Below are positions 45,027 to 54,697 of a stretch of 64,000 nucleotides of DNA, piece by piece; position 1 is the first letter of the stretch; each line of letters starts with the position of its first letter. The stretch is taken from assembly GCF_014649735.1 (NCBI RefSeq), contig NZ_BMTP01000021.1:22313-86312 (forward strand), given 5' to 3'. A model generated the notes under the pieces. That model had not been told where the DNA came from. It made no database searches and was given only the letters and a program-made list of their open reading frames with translations. The DNA comes from Streptomyces lavendofoliae (GTDB lineage Bacteria; Actinomycetota; Actinomycetes; Streptomycetales; Streptomycetaceae). A program made the position numbers and the translations under genes.

Positions 45027-45682
45027 CCATCCGTGTCGTGCTCACCGACGACCAGCCCCTGGTCCGGGCCGCCCTGCAGATGGTCATCACCGACATCGCG
45101 GACATCGAGGTGGTGGGCGAGGCAGAAGACGGCACGGAAGCGGTACGACTGACGGAGGAACTCGCCCCCGACGTCGTCGTGATGGACCTCCGGATGCCCG
45201 GCATGGACGGCATCGAGGCCACCCGGCTGATCACGGCGGGCACCGGCTCCACACGCGTCGTCGTCCTCACGACCTTCGACGACGACGACTACGTCTACGG
45301 TGCGCTGCACGCCGGCGCCTCCGGATTCCTCGTCAAGGACATGGCCCTGGACGACATCCTCGCCGCAATCCGGATCGTTGCCGCCGGGGACGCTCTGATC
45401 GCACCAGCCGTTACACGCCGGCTGATCAAAGAGTTCACCACCCGACCCGCGGCGTCACCGCCGCGGCGTTCGGAGCTCGACCGCATCACCGCCCGGGAAC
45501 GCGAGGTGCTCACCCTCGTCGGCAGGGGCCTGTCCAATACGGAGATCGCAGGCGAGCTCTCCATCAGCATCGCCACCGCCAAGACCTACCTGACCCGCCT
45601 GCTCGCCAAGCTCAATGCCCGTGACCGAGTGCAGTTGGTGATCCTGGCCTATGAGACGGGCCTGGTGGCAACGTCCCAGTGA
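45023..45682 (+). CDS. LuxR/NarL-family response regulator
   Basis: 219 residues. Receiver with acidic pocket TDDQPLV, phosphorylation site VVVMDLRMPGMDG (Asp55), Thr in VVVLTTFDDDDYV and Lys in FLVKDMA. The C-terminal LuxR HTH is ITAREREVLTLVGRGLSNTE then IAGELSISIATAKTYLTRLL. Translationally coupled to the kinase. Probably controls the ABC operon on the other strand. Confidence 0.92.
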   Translation: MTIRVVLTDDQPLVRAALQMVITDIADIEVVGEAEDGTEAVRLTEELAPDVVVMDLRMPGMDGIEATRLITAGTGSTRVVVLTTFDDDDYVYGALHAGASGFLVKDMALDDILAAIRIVAAGDALIAPAVTRRLIKEFTTRPAASPPRRSELDRITAREREVLTLVGRGLSNTEIAGELSISIATAKTYLTRLLAKLNARDRVQLVILAYETGLVATSQ

Positions 45683-45860
45683 GTGGACGGACTCCCCGCA
45701 CAGCGAGCACCGGCGGACGGTGCGCGATCCACGCTAGTCCAATCCAGTCCGCCTCGGTGACGCGGGTCCAGAGGTTTTGAAGCGTGTTCGTGTGTCAGGG
45801 TGGCGGTGGGAGAACTCGCGGGTGCGTACACGCATCCGGGCTTGAGAGCGTTGGGGAGCG

Positions 45861-47012
45861 GTGACTGTGGAGATGCGGGCGTTTCCGCTGATGGGCGGGC
45901 CGGTGGAGTTGCGGGGGGCGCTGGACTTGGAGCGGACGCAGGCGGGGGTGATGCCTCGCCGGTTGCCCGGGTGGACCAAGGAGCAGTACCAGGACCCGTC
46001 GGTCTACGGGGTGACGGTGATGCCTTCGGGGGTGCGGCTGGTGTTCCGTACCGATGCGCGTGAGCTGGAGTTCGAGGTACTCACCTCCACAGGGCAGCTC
46101 GACACCGATCCCCGACCCCGCCCGACCGGGATGCTGGAACTGCTGGTGGACGGTGCCCACTTCGGGCGTCGGCGGGCACCGGTGGGCAATGTGGTGCGGA
46201 TGGCGGGCCCCGGGGCCGTGCAGCGAGTGGTCCCGGGGGAGCCGGGGACCGTACGGTTCGCCGGGCTGCCGGCCGGCATGAAGAACGTCGAGCTGTGGCT
46301 GCCGCAGCAGACCCCCACGGAACTGGTGGCACTACGCGCTGACGGCGAGGTGCTGGCACCGCTGCCGGACGGTCGGCGCCGCTGGGTGCACCACGGCAGT
46401 TCCATCAGCCACTGTCTCGAAGCCGATGGTCCGACCGGCACCTGGCCGGTGGTGGCGGCTTCGCTCGGGGGAGTGGAGGTGATCAATCTCAGTCAGGCGG
46501 GCAACGCCATGCTGGATCCTTATGTCGCCCGGACGATCCGCGACATGCCCGCCGATCTGATCAGCCTCAAGGTAGGCATCAACATCGTGGGCCTGGCCAC
46601 CTTCCGGTTGCGGACGTTCGGCCCGGCGGTGCACGGATTCCTGGACACGATCCGGGAGGGCCACCCGGACACCCCGCTGCTGCTGATGTCTCCGGTGCAC
46701 TGCCCGGCATTTGAAGAGACTCCCGGCCCGACCGCGATGGGCCCGGACGGGAAAATCACTGCCCTGGGCGACCCGGCCGACGTGACCCGTGGGGCATTGT
46801 CACTGAAGGTGGTCCGTGACGAACTGTCCCGAATCGTGGCGGCCCGAGGAGTGCGCGATCCCCACCTGCACTACCTCGACGGACGTGAACTGCTCGGCCC
46901 GGACGAGGTGGATGAGCTTGTCGACGGCCTGCACCCCACCGCCGCCGCCTACCGCCGGATGGGCAAACGCTTCGCCGCGCACGCCTTCGCCGACAACGGC
47001 CCGTTCCGATGA
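45861..47012 (+). CDS. SGNH/GDSL hydrolase
   Basis: 383 residues from a GTG. An N-terminal beta-rich domain (about 1-170, with FRTDARELEFEVLTSTGQL) is followed by an SGNH domain. That domain has nucleophile block HHGSSISHCLEADG, GNAM (Gly/Asn), KVGINIVG (Asn-type block III) and the terminal DGLHPTAAAYRRMG with Asp/His. Block I is GSS rather than GDS. Intracellular (no signal peptide). Family members deacylate or de-esterify sugars and lipids. Target unknown. Confidence 0.85.
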   Translation: MTVEMRAFPLMGGPVELRGALDLERTQAGVMPRRLPGWTKEQYQDPSVYGVTVMPSGVRLVFRTDARELEFEVLTSTGQLDTDPRPRPTGMLELLVDGAHFGRRRAPVGNVVRMAGPGAVQRVVPGEPGTVRFAGLPAGMKNVELWLPQQTPTELVALRADGEVLAPLPDGRRRWVHHGSSISHCLEADGPTGTWPVVAASLGGVEVINLSQAGNAMLDPYVARTIRDMPADLISLKVGINIVGLATFRLRTFGPAVHGFLDTIREGHPDTPLLLMSPVHCPAFEETPGPTAMGPDGKITALGDPADVTRGALSLKVVRDELSRIVAARGVRDPHLHYLDGRELLGPDEVDELVDGLHPTAAAYRRMGKRFAAHAFADNGPFR

Positions 47013-47231
47013 GGGGTCGGGGCACTGCACCAGCACCAGGCGCGGAGCCCGAGCGTACCGGCAGCTACCCTGCCCGCCCACACGCTCAACTGGCCAACTC
47101 AGGAGCTGAGTCACAAGTTACGACTGAGCGCTTCAGTTGGCGACTGGGCCTGCGAGTTGTGCGATTGCGCGTCCCAGGGCCTCAGGACCTCGGCTCGGAC
47201 ACCAGAGCGCCAGCGACCTGGTGTGTTCCTC

Positions 47232-47357
47232 TCAGCTGCCGTAGGTGATGAGCAGGACGAAGCCGACACCGAAAACCGCGAACAGCAGTAGGCAGCCGAG
47301 GAACTGCCGAGCCGGGCCTTCACCGCGCGGGGCGCGGGCTCCAGCGGGGCCTCCCAC
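47232..47357 (-). CDS. Possible small single-helix membrane protein
   Basis: GTG-started frame of 41 residues ending RQFLGCLLLFAVFGVGFVLL then ITYGS. A clear hydrophobic helix but no ribosome site. Its 5' part overlaps the truncated plus-strand gene, so it may itself be a remnant. Confidence 0.3.
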   Translation of the reverse strand: MGGPAGARAPRGEGPARQFLGCLLLFAVFGVGFVLLITYGS

Positions 47358-48380
47358 CCGATGGCCGGCAACGAGACCGTGCTCGCGATGCTGTGCCCGA
47401 AGCCGAACATGGCCACCGTCGACCCGCCGCACGTCCAGGCCGCCGTCGACGTACCGGAGGGCATCGGCACCATCGCCTCGTACTGGACCGAGGTGTCGCT
47501 GCCCGCCACCGGCACCTGGAAGGCGCCCGGCAAGGGCGGCGCCCAGGCCGACATCGTCCTGACCGCCCCGCAGGACGGTGTGCCGCTGACGTTCATCTCG
47601 GCCGACAACTGCCACGAGACCGCGGAGGAGCTCGCCAACAAGCTGGAGAAGTACGCCCGGTTCTTCCGGCGGAAGGCGAAGGACACCGACGGCCGTGAGC
47701 GCCCGATGTGGCGCACCCGCTGGAGCGCTCCGGACACCTGGTCCGGCGACGCGCCGTTCCCGCCCGTCCTGCTGGTGTTCAACCGCCTCGGCGAGCGCAA
47801 CCCCAACCACACCGTCCCGCGCCTGCAAGGGCTGACCCGGCACCTGTGGCAGGGGCAGCGGTACACGGGCTTCCACGTTTACGACGTGAGGATTGCGATC
47901 ATCACGACCGGCATGGAGAACCTGCGTGAGCACGGTCCGGACGGACCGGTGTTCCTCCGCCTTGGCCGCGACCACATGCGGCCCCTGCGGGAGGCGATCG
48001 GCAATCCCCGTCGTAAGGCGGCCGACGCCCGTGCCCGGAAGGAGGCCAGGTTCCGGCAGGAGGAGTACCAGGCACAGGTGCGGCGGGCGGCCCAGGAGCA
48101 GGCGGCGAAGCAGGCAGCCGAGCGGGAGGCCCGTCGTCCCGTCTGCACCGGCTGCGACGCGAAGTTCATTGACGAACGGTGGGAGGCGGCACAGGCGACG
48201 GACTGGGGCACTCCGAAGGACTCCCACCCGCACCCGTACGGCTGCAAGAGCCCCGACCGACACTGTGCGGGGACTGCGACCTGCGGCACGAGATCGACTG
48301 TGAGCACGCCTGGCCGGGCGCGATCCGCCGGGACCAGGAGCAGGACCAGACCGTGCCCGAGCAGAAGACCGGCGACCTCG
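47292..48380 (+). pseudogene. Replication-relaxation family protein, 5'-truncated and frameshifted
   Basis: Open from just after a TAG at 47289. GSSGASHPMAGNETVLAMLC, VPEGIGTIASYWTEVSLPAT, KGGAQADIVLTAPQDGVPLT, NCHETAEELANKLEKYARFF and ERPMWRTRWSAPDTWSGDAP match the C-terminal half of the plasmid/integrative-element replication-relaxation family. The N-terminal winged-helix half is absent. Near 48250 the reading moves to another frame (LCGDCDLRHEIDCEHAWPGA) and runs on into the next pseudogene. Evidence of a former mobile element here. Confidence 0.65.
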
Positions 48381-49526
48381 TCGCCCGCGCGGACCGGTAC
48401 ATGATGCAGTCGCGGCGGGCGTACACCGACGCGAGCGCGGGCAGCACCCGCTTCCACCCGTACTGGAACCCGCAGACCCAGGGCATGTGCGTGGCCGTCT
48501 ACACCGGCGGCATGCTGCCGCCGCCGGTCGCCGACCCGGTCTACAACTGCTACGACCTGGGCTGGTTCGCGGAAGTGTGGAACCAGGACGACCCCCCTAC
48601 CTCGTCGTCAACCCCGGCAGCCCGTGCGAGGGCGTCCTGCCGGCCGGGCCGCAGGGGCGGGCCCTGTGGCGGCGTCACTCCGCCCCGGTCGAACGGCCGG
48701 GGCTGGCCCAGGATGTCGTCCACACCCTGGAGGTGGGCGGCCCCCGCACCGGCCCCGTCGCCTTCGGTCTCGCGGTCGGCGCGCACATCAACGTGCGCAA
48801 CGGGCGCTACTGGAATTCGATGGCCTACCACGGCTGCGGCTACGCGGCGAGAAGCGCGCGCTGGAACGCTGGTAGGGCGTCACCGCCCGCCCGGAATGGC
48901 AGGAGACGCAGGAACGGCTGCTGCGCGCCGCGATGGTTGGCGGACCGTGGGAGCTCGTCCTGCAAATCCGCCGCTCCATGGTCCTGGACTTCGCGGGTCC
49001 CGTCGACATCGACCACTGGCGCCGGGCTGCGGCGAACGTGGTGCGCCGGCGGGCCGAGGCCGCCGCCGAACCCCGCCTGAGGGCGGACGGCGTCACCCCG
49101 GGCAGCACCGTCGGCACGGAGGAACTGGAGGGGCAGGTGACCGGTCTCAAGCGGCTGATCGGCCGTATCGCCCTCTACGAGGCGCCGCTCCGTGCCGACG
49201 GCCTGCTGCCGGAAGGGGGTTTCGTGCGGAGCGTCGAGGCCTGGGACTACGGCCGGGCCTCGGGCATGGCCCGCTGGGGGCTCGCCGCCCGGCTGTGCTC
49301 GCTGCAGGAGGCGGAGGCGGAGGCGGAGGCGGCCGTGGTCCGGGCCGGGCGTCTCGTGCAGGTCAACCACCGCTCGTGGGAGGACTTCTCGGCCGCCTAC
49401 GCCCTGGGCCGCTGCCTCCACTTCGACGAGGAGGAGTTCGGCGAGTGGTACGAGACCGTCCTGGCGACCCATCGCGTCCTGAACGCGGACCCGGCCAGCC
49501 CTTGGCGCACGCTCGACTGGAAGTGA
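48380..49526 (+). pseudogene. SseB-like/DUF1266 protein with frame shifts and an in-frame stop
   Basis: Begins near YMMQSRRAYTDASAGSTRFH, then after a frame change near 48595, YLVVNPGSPCEGVLPAGPQG and PVAFGLAVGAHINVRNGRYW. After another change near 48848, EKRALERW is followed by TAG (48873-48875) where Trp is expected, and then GVTARPEWQETQERLLRAAM. The DUF1266 end is intact: EAWDYGRASGMARWGLAARL and YALGRCLHFDEEEFGEWYET. Two frame shifts and one nonsense codon make it non-functional as read. The family has no known biochemical role. Confidence 0.7.
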
Positions 49527-49550
49527 GGATCCCCCGTCCCAGCGCGGCGG

Positions 49551-49735
49551 TTAGGCGCCTGCAGGAACCCCGTGGGCCACGGCCTCGATCAGGGAGTACG
49601 TGGCGGCGCCAGCGGGCGGGGTGACCGACGTGACGCGCAGGGTCGCCCGGCGGTACACCTCGTCGAAGTCCGGGCGGGTGCGTTCCCTGCCGCCGACGTT
49701 CAGCATCGTGTGGAGGTCGCTCAGCGTCCTCCCCG
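49551..49735 (-). pseudogene. O-methyltransferase C-terminal fragment
   Basis: DLHTMLNVGGRERTRPDFDE then TSVTPPAGAATYSLIEAVA is the last catalytic and substrate-binding segment of Methyltransf_2-type O-methyltransferases (ML..GGRER...SLIE). Nothing upstream matches the family; the frame enters Pro/Ala-rich sequence at about 49735. Confidence 0.6.
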
Positions 49736-49981
49736 GACCCGCGCTCGATGGGTCAGCAGGTGTAGGTGGTGCCGTCGGCGGCGGTGTTCCAGCTGCAGGC
49801 GGTGGTGCTGCCGGTGGCGGGGTTGCCGTCCGGGCTGCCCGGCTTCTTGCCGCAGGTCCGGGGTTACCGTCAGCCGATCGAGGAGTTCGCGCAGCGCGGG
49901 CAGACTCTGCTGCTCGCCCTTGCAGACACACCGCGGCCCGGCCGCGAGGGGATTGCGGGCCGGGCCGAGTGGGACGCGGGG

Positions 49982-50224
49982 TCAGAAGGGCATGTGGCCC
50001 CGCATGCGGCGGCCGGCCGAGCCACTCTTGCCGACCGCCTTCGAGCTGCTGCTGAACGGCTTGCTGAAGAGGCGGCCCAGCGGGCCGGGGGCCTTGCCGC
50101 CCGCGCGGGAACCCAGGCCGAGGGTCTTCTGAGTACCGCGCTCGGGGTGCTTGGAGAGGCGGGGCAGGAAGAACGCCAGAACGGCGAGTACGACGCAGAC
50201 GGCGATGATTCCGGCGATCATCAT
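49982..50224 (-). CDS. Small single-span membrane protein, 80 residues (DUF6411-like)
   Basis: ATG at 50224 with AGGAAGTAGG upstream. One N-terminal helix (MMIAGIIAVCVVLAVLAFFL) followed by a basic, glycine/serine-rich cytosolic tail (LGLGSRAGGKAPGPLGRLFS, KPFSSSSKAVGKSGSAGRR). I associate this pattern with a conserved Streptomyces small protein of unknown function. Confidence 0.7.
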   Translation of the reverse strand: MMIAGIIAVCVVLAVLAFFLPRLSKHPERGTQKTLGLGSRAGGKAPGPLGRLFSKPFSSSSKAVGKSGSAGRRMRGHMPF

Positions 50225-50389
50225 GGTTGGACCTACTTCCTCGGTGGTGCGCTGACGCTTCGTGGTGTGTGACCGCGTGTACCCGTCGAACCCTCGGTCA
50301 CGCCCCGGCTCCGGCCGTCGACTGCGACCTCGTCGACGACGCATGGGGCCTCAGACGACGTTGCCGGCGGCCCCGGTCGACGACGACCA

Positions 50390-50677
50390 TGCGGTGAACG
50401 GGAGGCGTTCGAGAAGCACCTGCGGGTCATCGCCAGCCTTGAGGCGCTGTGCCAGCCCGGGACGACGACCCGGACTTTCCCTGCCCCGGCCGGCAAGCGC
50501 GGCGTCGAACTCCTCCAACGCGTCGGGGAAGCAGTTGTCGTGGCCTGTGCCCTCGCATCAGACCTGCTGGCCGCCGTGGGAGTCCATGGGCCGCACATCC
50601 TGAAAGCTGGGGGAGACATCCTGATGGACCGATTCAACGACGGATTCCGCCACCAGCTCACCGGCTGGGAGCCGTAG
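50390..50677 (+). pseudogene. C-terminal fragment of an unrecognised protein
   Basis: Open frame to a TAG at 50675 reads EAFEKHLRVIASLEALCQPG, RGVELLQRVGEAVVVACALA and DILMDRFNDGFRHQLTGWEP. It is helical and protein-like, but no start or ribosome site is visible upstream. Function unknown. Confidence 0.4.
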
Positions 50678-51017
50678 AGCGGCTGAGCTGGAGCGAGCGT
50701 GGGAGTGATTGCCATACGGGCACTTTGGCTTCGTGAGGCCACATGTGGTCGATGACCCAGGCGGCCAGTGCCCATTCGGTGGGGATGTTTCGGTCAAAGG
50801 CCTCGTCGGACGTGAGTACATAGGCAGGGAAGAGGTCGGGATCCTCGTAGGGGACTCGGAGAGCGTCCCACTCACAGCGCACTGTAAGGGTGGCCAACCA
50901 CTCTTCCTTCGACAAGGTGAAGGTGGCTGTCCAATGAGGATCTTCACCCCCGCGCTCCACTTCCAGAGTGAGGCCGAAGCCGTTGGAGAACGGGATGGAG
51001 CCGGGACCGTCGTCCAT
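50658..51017 (-). CDS. Hypothetical protein, 119 residues
   Basis: ATG at 51017. MDDGPGSIPFSNGFGLTLEV, WTATFTLSKEEWLATLTVRC and PTEWALAAWVIDHMWPHEAK give a plausible soluble fold. Overlaps the end of the plus-strand fragment by 20 bases. No family recognised. Confidence 0.5.
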   Translation of the reverse strand: MDDGPGSIPFSNGFGLTLEVERGGEDPHWTATFTLSKEEWLATLTVRCEWDALRVPYEDPDLFPAYVLTSDEAFDRNIPTEWALAAWVIDHMWPHEAKVPVWQSLPRSLQLSRSTAPSR

Positions 51018-51243
51018 CAGGTCTTCCAGATCTTCCTCAGCGCCGGGATCAGCTTGAGGGTGTCGATAAGTTCGAAGAGCGCATCCGATGGGTCGCTGTA
51101 GGCGTGATTATCGGCTCGGGACCGTGGCTTGACCAGTCTCGGACCGGGCACGGGTGACCGCGCCGCCATCGAGCGTGAAGCCGAGCACATCTCGCACCAG
51201 GATCTGCGGAAGGTTCGAAGAGTGACCCAGCAGAGTTCCGTCC

Positions 51244-51511
51244 TCATCGATCCGCCAGCCGCTGTACTGTCCGACCTAAGCCCGGGCGGACCAGCAGTGA
51301 CTCGCCCGGCACGTCGGGGTTGACGAAGGACTGTTCGTGATCGTCGGCGCCGATGGCGTACGTCTCCATGCGGACGGCTGCTCGGCTCGTGAAGTGCTGG
51401 ACGCGGAATCCCGCGACGGCGGCCAGTTCCGTGTGGAGCCGGGTGAAGACGGCCGCAGGGTCGAAGGGGGGCGCGGGCGTTTGCCGAGCACTCGAGGACG
51501 AGGTGGGGCAT
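51244..51511 (-). pseudogene. 5-carboxymethyl-2-hydroxymuconate isomerase-like (MIF fold), frameshifted
   Basis: Starts MPHLVLECSANARAP (Pro1 is the catalytic base of this fold). After the C6 run at about 51468-51473 the conserved remainder, FDPAAVFTRLHTELAAVAGF, FRVQHFTSRAAVRMETYAIG and HEQSFVNPDVPGESLLVRPG, is one base out of phase and ends at a TGA at 51244. Removing or adding one C restores an ordinary-length protein. Confidence 0.65.
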
Positions 51512-51541
51512 GGCGTTCCTTCCGTAAGGGGGAGCGTGGTG

Positions 51542-52990
51542 TCAGCGCGTCCCGGCCGTGCCGGCGGCGCGGGCGGGACGGCCGGCCGCGGTCGGGGAAG
51601 GGTCGGGGCCGCCCGCGCCCCGGATGCCGGTCGCGCTCATTACGGCGCTGACGGCGAGGGCCACGACGGCGGCCACGAGGGCGGCGCGCAGACCGGACAG
51701 GAAGTGGCCCGAGGTCGCCTGCCCGACGAGCAGGCCCATCACGGCGACGCCGATCAGCCCGCCGAGCTGGCGGGAGGCGTTGAGGACACCGGACGCAATG
51801 CCGGCGTTGGCAGGGTCCACCGCGTTGAGCATCGCGGTGGTCATGGAGGGCACGACGAGGCCGATGCCGAAGCCCGCGACGAGGAACTGGACGGCCATCG
51901 CGGAGTACGACTCGGATCCGACGACCGGGACGGTGGCCAGGTAGCCGACGGCGGCCAGAGTGTTGCCGGTGAGCAGCACCGTGCGTGCTCCGTACCGCTT
52001 GACCAGCGGCCCGCAGGAGAGATTGGCGGCCATGATCGCGGCGGTCATCGGCAGGAAGGCGAGTCCGGCGGTGATCGGGGAGTATGACCAGACCTGCTGA
52101 AAGAAGAGACTGAAGACGAAAATGAGGCCGTAGAAGGCGAAGTTCAGCAGGACGCCGATGAGCGAGGTGGAGCTGAAGGCCTTCCGGCCGAACAGGTGCA
52201 GCGGCAGCATCGGGTCGGAACTGCGCCGCTCGGCGGCGATGAAGGTGAACAGTGAGATGAGGAAGACCGCCGCGCAGCCGAGGACGAGCGGGGAGTTCCA
52301 TCCCTGGGCGTTCGCCTCAACGATCGCGGCGGTCAGGGTGCCCAGGCCGACGACGGCGAGCAACTGGCCTGGCAGGTCGAGCGAGCGGCGCACTGATCGG
52401 TCGCGGGCGGGTGCGGGCAGCGCGTACAGCCGGATGAGCACGGTGCCGGCGAGAGCGATGGGGACGTTGACGTAGAAGATGGAGCGCCAGCCGAGCCAGT
52501 CCACGAGCACTCCGCCGACGACCGGGCCGACGGCCAGTGCGAGGCCGCCGGCGGCGGCCCACAGACTGACCGCGCGGGTGCGCCGGGCGGGGTCGGGGAA
52601 GTTGGTGTTCACCAGGGACAGGGAGGACGGCACGATCATGGCGGCGCCGATGCCCTGGGCGACGCGGGCGGCGATCAGGGCGACCAGCGAGGGAGCGGCC
52701 CCGCAGGCCAGGGACGTGACGGCGAAGAGAACAAAACCCCAGATGAAGATGTGCTTGGGGTCGAAGCGGTCCCCCATGGCGCCGGCCGTCAGCAGGAAGG
52801 CGGCGAAGGTGAGCGTGTACCCGTTGATGACCCACTCGAGGCCGGAGAGGCTGCCACCGAAGTCGCCGGCCAGGGCCTTGGTCGCGACGTTGACCACGCT
52901 GACGTCGAGGATGACGACCACGAAGCCCAGGCAGGCGGCGAAGAGAGTCAGACCCGGCCGGCCCGGCGTGGGGGGTTGTTGGCGATTCAC
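51542..52990 (-). CDS. MFS drug efflux transporter, DHA2 (14-TMS) family
   Basis: 482 residues from a GTG after AAAGGAC. First helix carries the motif LDVSVVNVATKALAGDFGG. Motif A-like GDRFDPKHIF, motif C GGLALAVGPVVGGVLVDWLG and WRSIFYVNVPIALAG are those of QacA/EmrB-type proton-drug antiporters. About fourteen hydrophobic segments. Divergent from the ArsR-type gene at 53185 with a dyad between, so likely repressed by it and induced by its substrate. Confidence 0.92.
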   Translation of the reverse strand: MNRQQPPTPGRPGLTLFAACLGFVVVILDVSVVNVATKALAGDFGGSLSGLEWVINGYTLTFAAFLLTAGAMGDRFDPKHIFIWGFVLFAVTSLACGAAPSLVALIAARVAQGIGAAMIVPSSLSLVNTNFPDPARRTRAVSLWAAAGGLALAVGPVVGGVLVDWLGWRSIFYVNVPIALAGTVLIRLYALPAPARDRSVRRSLDLPGQLLAVVGLGTLTAAIVEANAQGWNSPLVLGCAAVFLISLFTFIAAERRSSDPMLPLHLFGRKAFSSTSLIGVLLNFAFYGLIFVFSLFFQQVWSYSPITAGLAFLPMTAAIMAANLSCGPLVKRYGARTVLLTGNTLAAVGYLATVPVVGSESYSAMAVQFLVAGFGIGLVVPSMTTAMLNAVDPANAGIASGVLNASRQLGGLIGVAVMGLLVGQATSGHFLSGLRAALVAAVVALAVSAVMSATGIRGAGGPDPSPTAAGRPARAAGTAGTR

Positions 52991-53080
52991 GCTTGTCCTT
53001 TCGTCGATGCGGCGGGGGGCATGGAGGCGGGAGTGTGGGAGGGGCGGGACCTCAACGCGCTGCGCGCGGATCCCGTAGAC

Positions 53081-53100
53081 TGTTCGTCGTGGAGCGAACA
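53081..53100. promoter_or_regulatory. Operator-like dyad between MFS and ArsR genes
   Basis: TGTTCG (53081-53086) and CGAACA (53095-53100) are separated by 8 bases. A third half-site CGAACA lies at 53123-53128. Probable binding site of the ArsR-type regulator. Confidence 0.55.
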
Positions 53101-53184
53101 CTCAGGAGTGTACGCATCTCATCGAACACTCGGCAATCCGGCCCGGCAGGTCGGCCACGAGACGAACGGGACGGAGCACCGGCC

Positions 53185-53568
53185 ATGAGAGCAGCGCACG
53201 CGGAGGGCGCGTCCGGAGACGGACGCCCCGCGAACCGGCCGGCAACGGCCACCACCAGCCACCGTGTGCCGCCGGTGCACAGGCACCCACAGGACGTGCC
53301 CCTGGAGAACGCCCTGCTCGCGCTCGCCGACCCCGTCCGGCGCACCCTCGTACGTGAGCTGGCCGAAGCCGGCGAGTGGGAGCGATCGTGCGGGAGTTTC
53401 GACGTACCGGTGACCAAGGCGACGCTCAGTCGGCACTTCGCCGTTCTGCGCGAGGCCGGGCTCCTGGAACAGCGGGACGCCGGGCCCAAGCGGCTCAACC
53501 GCCTGCGCCGACCGGAGTTCAACGAGCGGTTCCCCGGCCTGCTCGATCTCGTCCTGGGTTCGGACTAG
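53185..53568 (+). CDS. ArsR-family winged-helix regulator
   Basis: 127 residues from the ATG at 53185. The wHTH starts at about residue 35: NALLALADPVRRTLVRELAE, then FDVPVTKATLSRHFAVLREA and GLLEQRDAGPKRLNRLRRPE. No metal-binding CXC motif in the recognition helix, so it likely senses an organic ligand or other signal. Divergent regulator of the DHA2 pump. Confidence 0.85.
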   Translation: MRAAHAEGASGDGRPANRPATATTSHRVPPVHRHPQDVPLENALLALADPVRRTLVRELAEAGEWERSCGSFDVPVTKATLSRHFAVLREAGLLEQRDAGPKRLNRLRRPEFNERFPGLLDLVLGSD

Positions 53569-53583
53569 GGGGCGTCTTGTCGA

Positions 53584-53829
53584 TCACGTGTCGAGCCAGA
53601 TGAGGGTGCTGGCGAGGGTGATGGCGGCGAGGTAGCGGTCGGGACGTTTGTCGTAGCGGGTGGCGATGCCGCGCCATTGCTTGAGGCGGTGGAAGCAGCG
53701 TTCGACGACGTTGCGGCGCCGGTAGGCGGCCAGCCGTAGCCAGAGTCCGACGCGGGACCTGACGACGGCGGCGATACAGGCCGCCGCCGAACGGCGACGG
53801 CACAGGGGCTGCTCGTAACCACCCGACAC
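53584..53829 (-). pseudogene. IS5-type transposase C-terminal scar
   Basis: AYRRRNVVERCFHRLKQWRG then IATRYDKRPDRYLAAITLAS matches the tail of IS5-family transposases. About 50-60 residues remain in one frame to a stop at 53584. Related but not identical to the scars at 24.3, 29.2, 30.4 and 41.4 kb. Confidence 0.7.
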
Positions 53830-54697
53830 GGACAGCGGCGCCCAGCCGCCCGGGGCCGCGCGGCGCGCGGATAGGCCTCAGCGGCGAACGCCGAACCTTG
53901 CAGCCCGTTGGACGGTGCGCTCCGCCCGCCGATCGTGCTCAATGAGAACAGGCCCCGCTGTTAGCCCGCCTGCGGCGGCCGGGCCATCGTGCGGGGGAGA
54001 GGACGAGATGCTCGCCCGCCGGCAGCGAAAGTCAGGCTCGTCGGTGGCGCGGCGGGGTTCTGTGACGGCATCGTCCTGCAGCCGTGCCCATCGTGTCGTC
54101 CCCGCGTCGTCGATGATTGGTCGTTGGCCTGCTGCGGGCATGTGTGCTCGGTACGATCGTGGAGCCCTGCGGGATCTGTTCGGAAGGTGTCGACAGGCCG
54201 TGGGGAGCGTGGGAGAGGGCCCCTGCCGGTAACAGGGGCCCTCTCGTTGTCCGTGAACTGTCCGCATCGCGCCCAGGAGGACCTGACGAGGGCTGTCACG
54301 ACAGCGGCTGTCTTGAGAGCGGCCGCTGGTACCCAGTCTCGTCACTACTCGAGAGCAATAGCAAGATCGACGAGGCCTTCCGCCGACTTCCGAAGGAAGT
54401 ACGCACAGGTCCCGGGGCATTTACTGTCCGGCGTCGAAGAGCGTTCCGAACGACTCAAGCACCCTCGCCGGCTCGGACGAACCAGCTGGGGAGCAGCCTG
54501 GCAGGAGGGCGGAGGGGCGTGGAACGCCTGCCGCACGACGCGGTTCTCACGGGGTGCCGTTCCGACGAGGTACAGGGCTTGCCACCGGACCGCTGACGAC
54601 AGCACGCTTACTTCCCATCACACCCCGTGGCGGTGACCGGTAATCGCCCCCACGGGGTCCGTCCGGCGATCCACGCCAGCGCCCAGGAGGTCAGATC
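53830..54697. other. Gene-poor region
   Basis: No frame on either strand is protein-like. Holds the strong hairpin at 54213-54245, which suggests a short untranslated transcript, or a lost gene, upstream of it. Confidence 0.4.
54213..54245 (+). terminator. 13-bp perfect hairpin
   Basis: GAGAGGGCCCCTG, loop CCGGTAA, CAGGGGCCCTCTC. Very stable. No gene I can support ends just before it on either strand. Confidence 0.6.
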
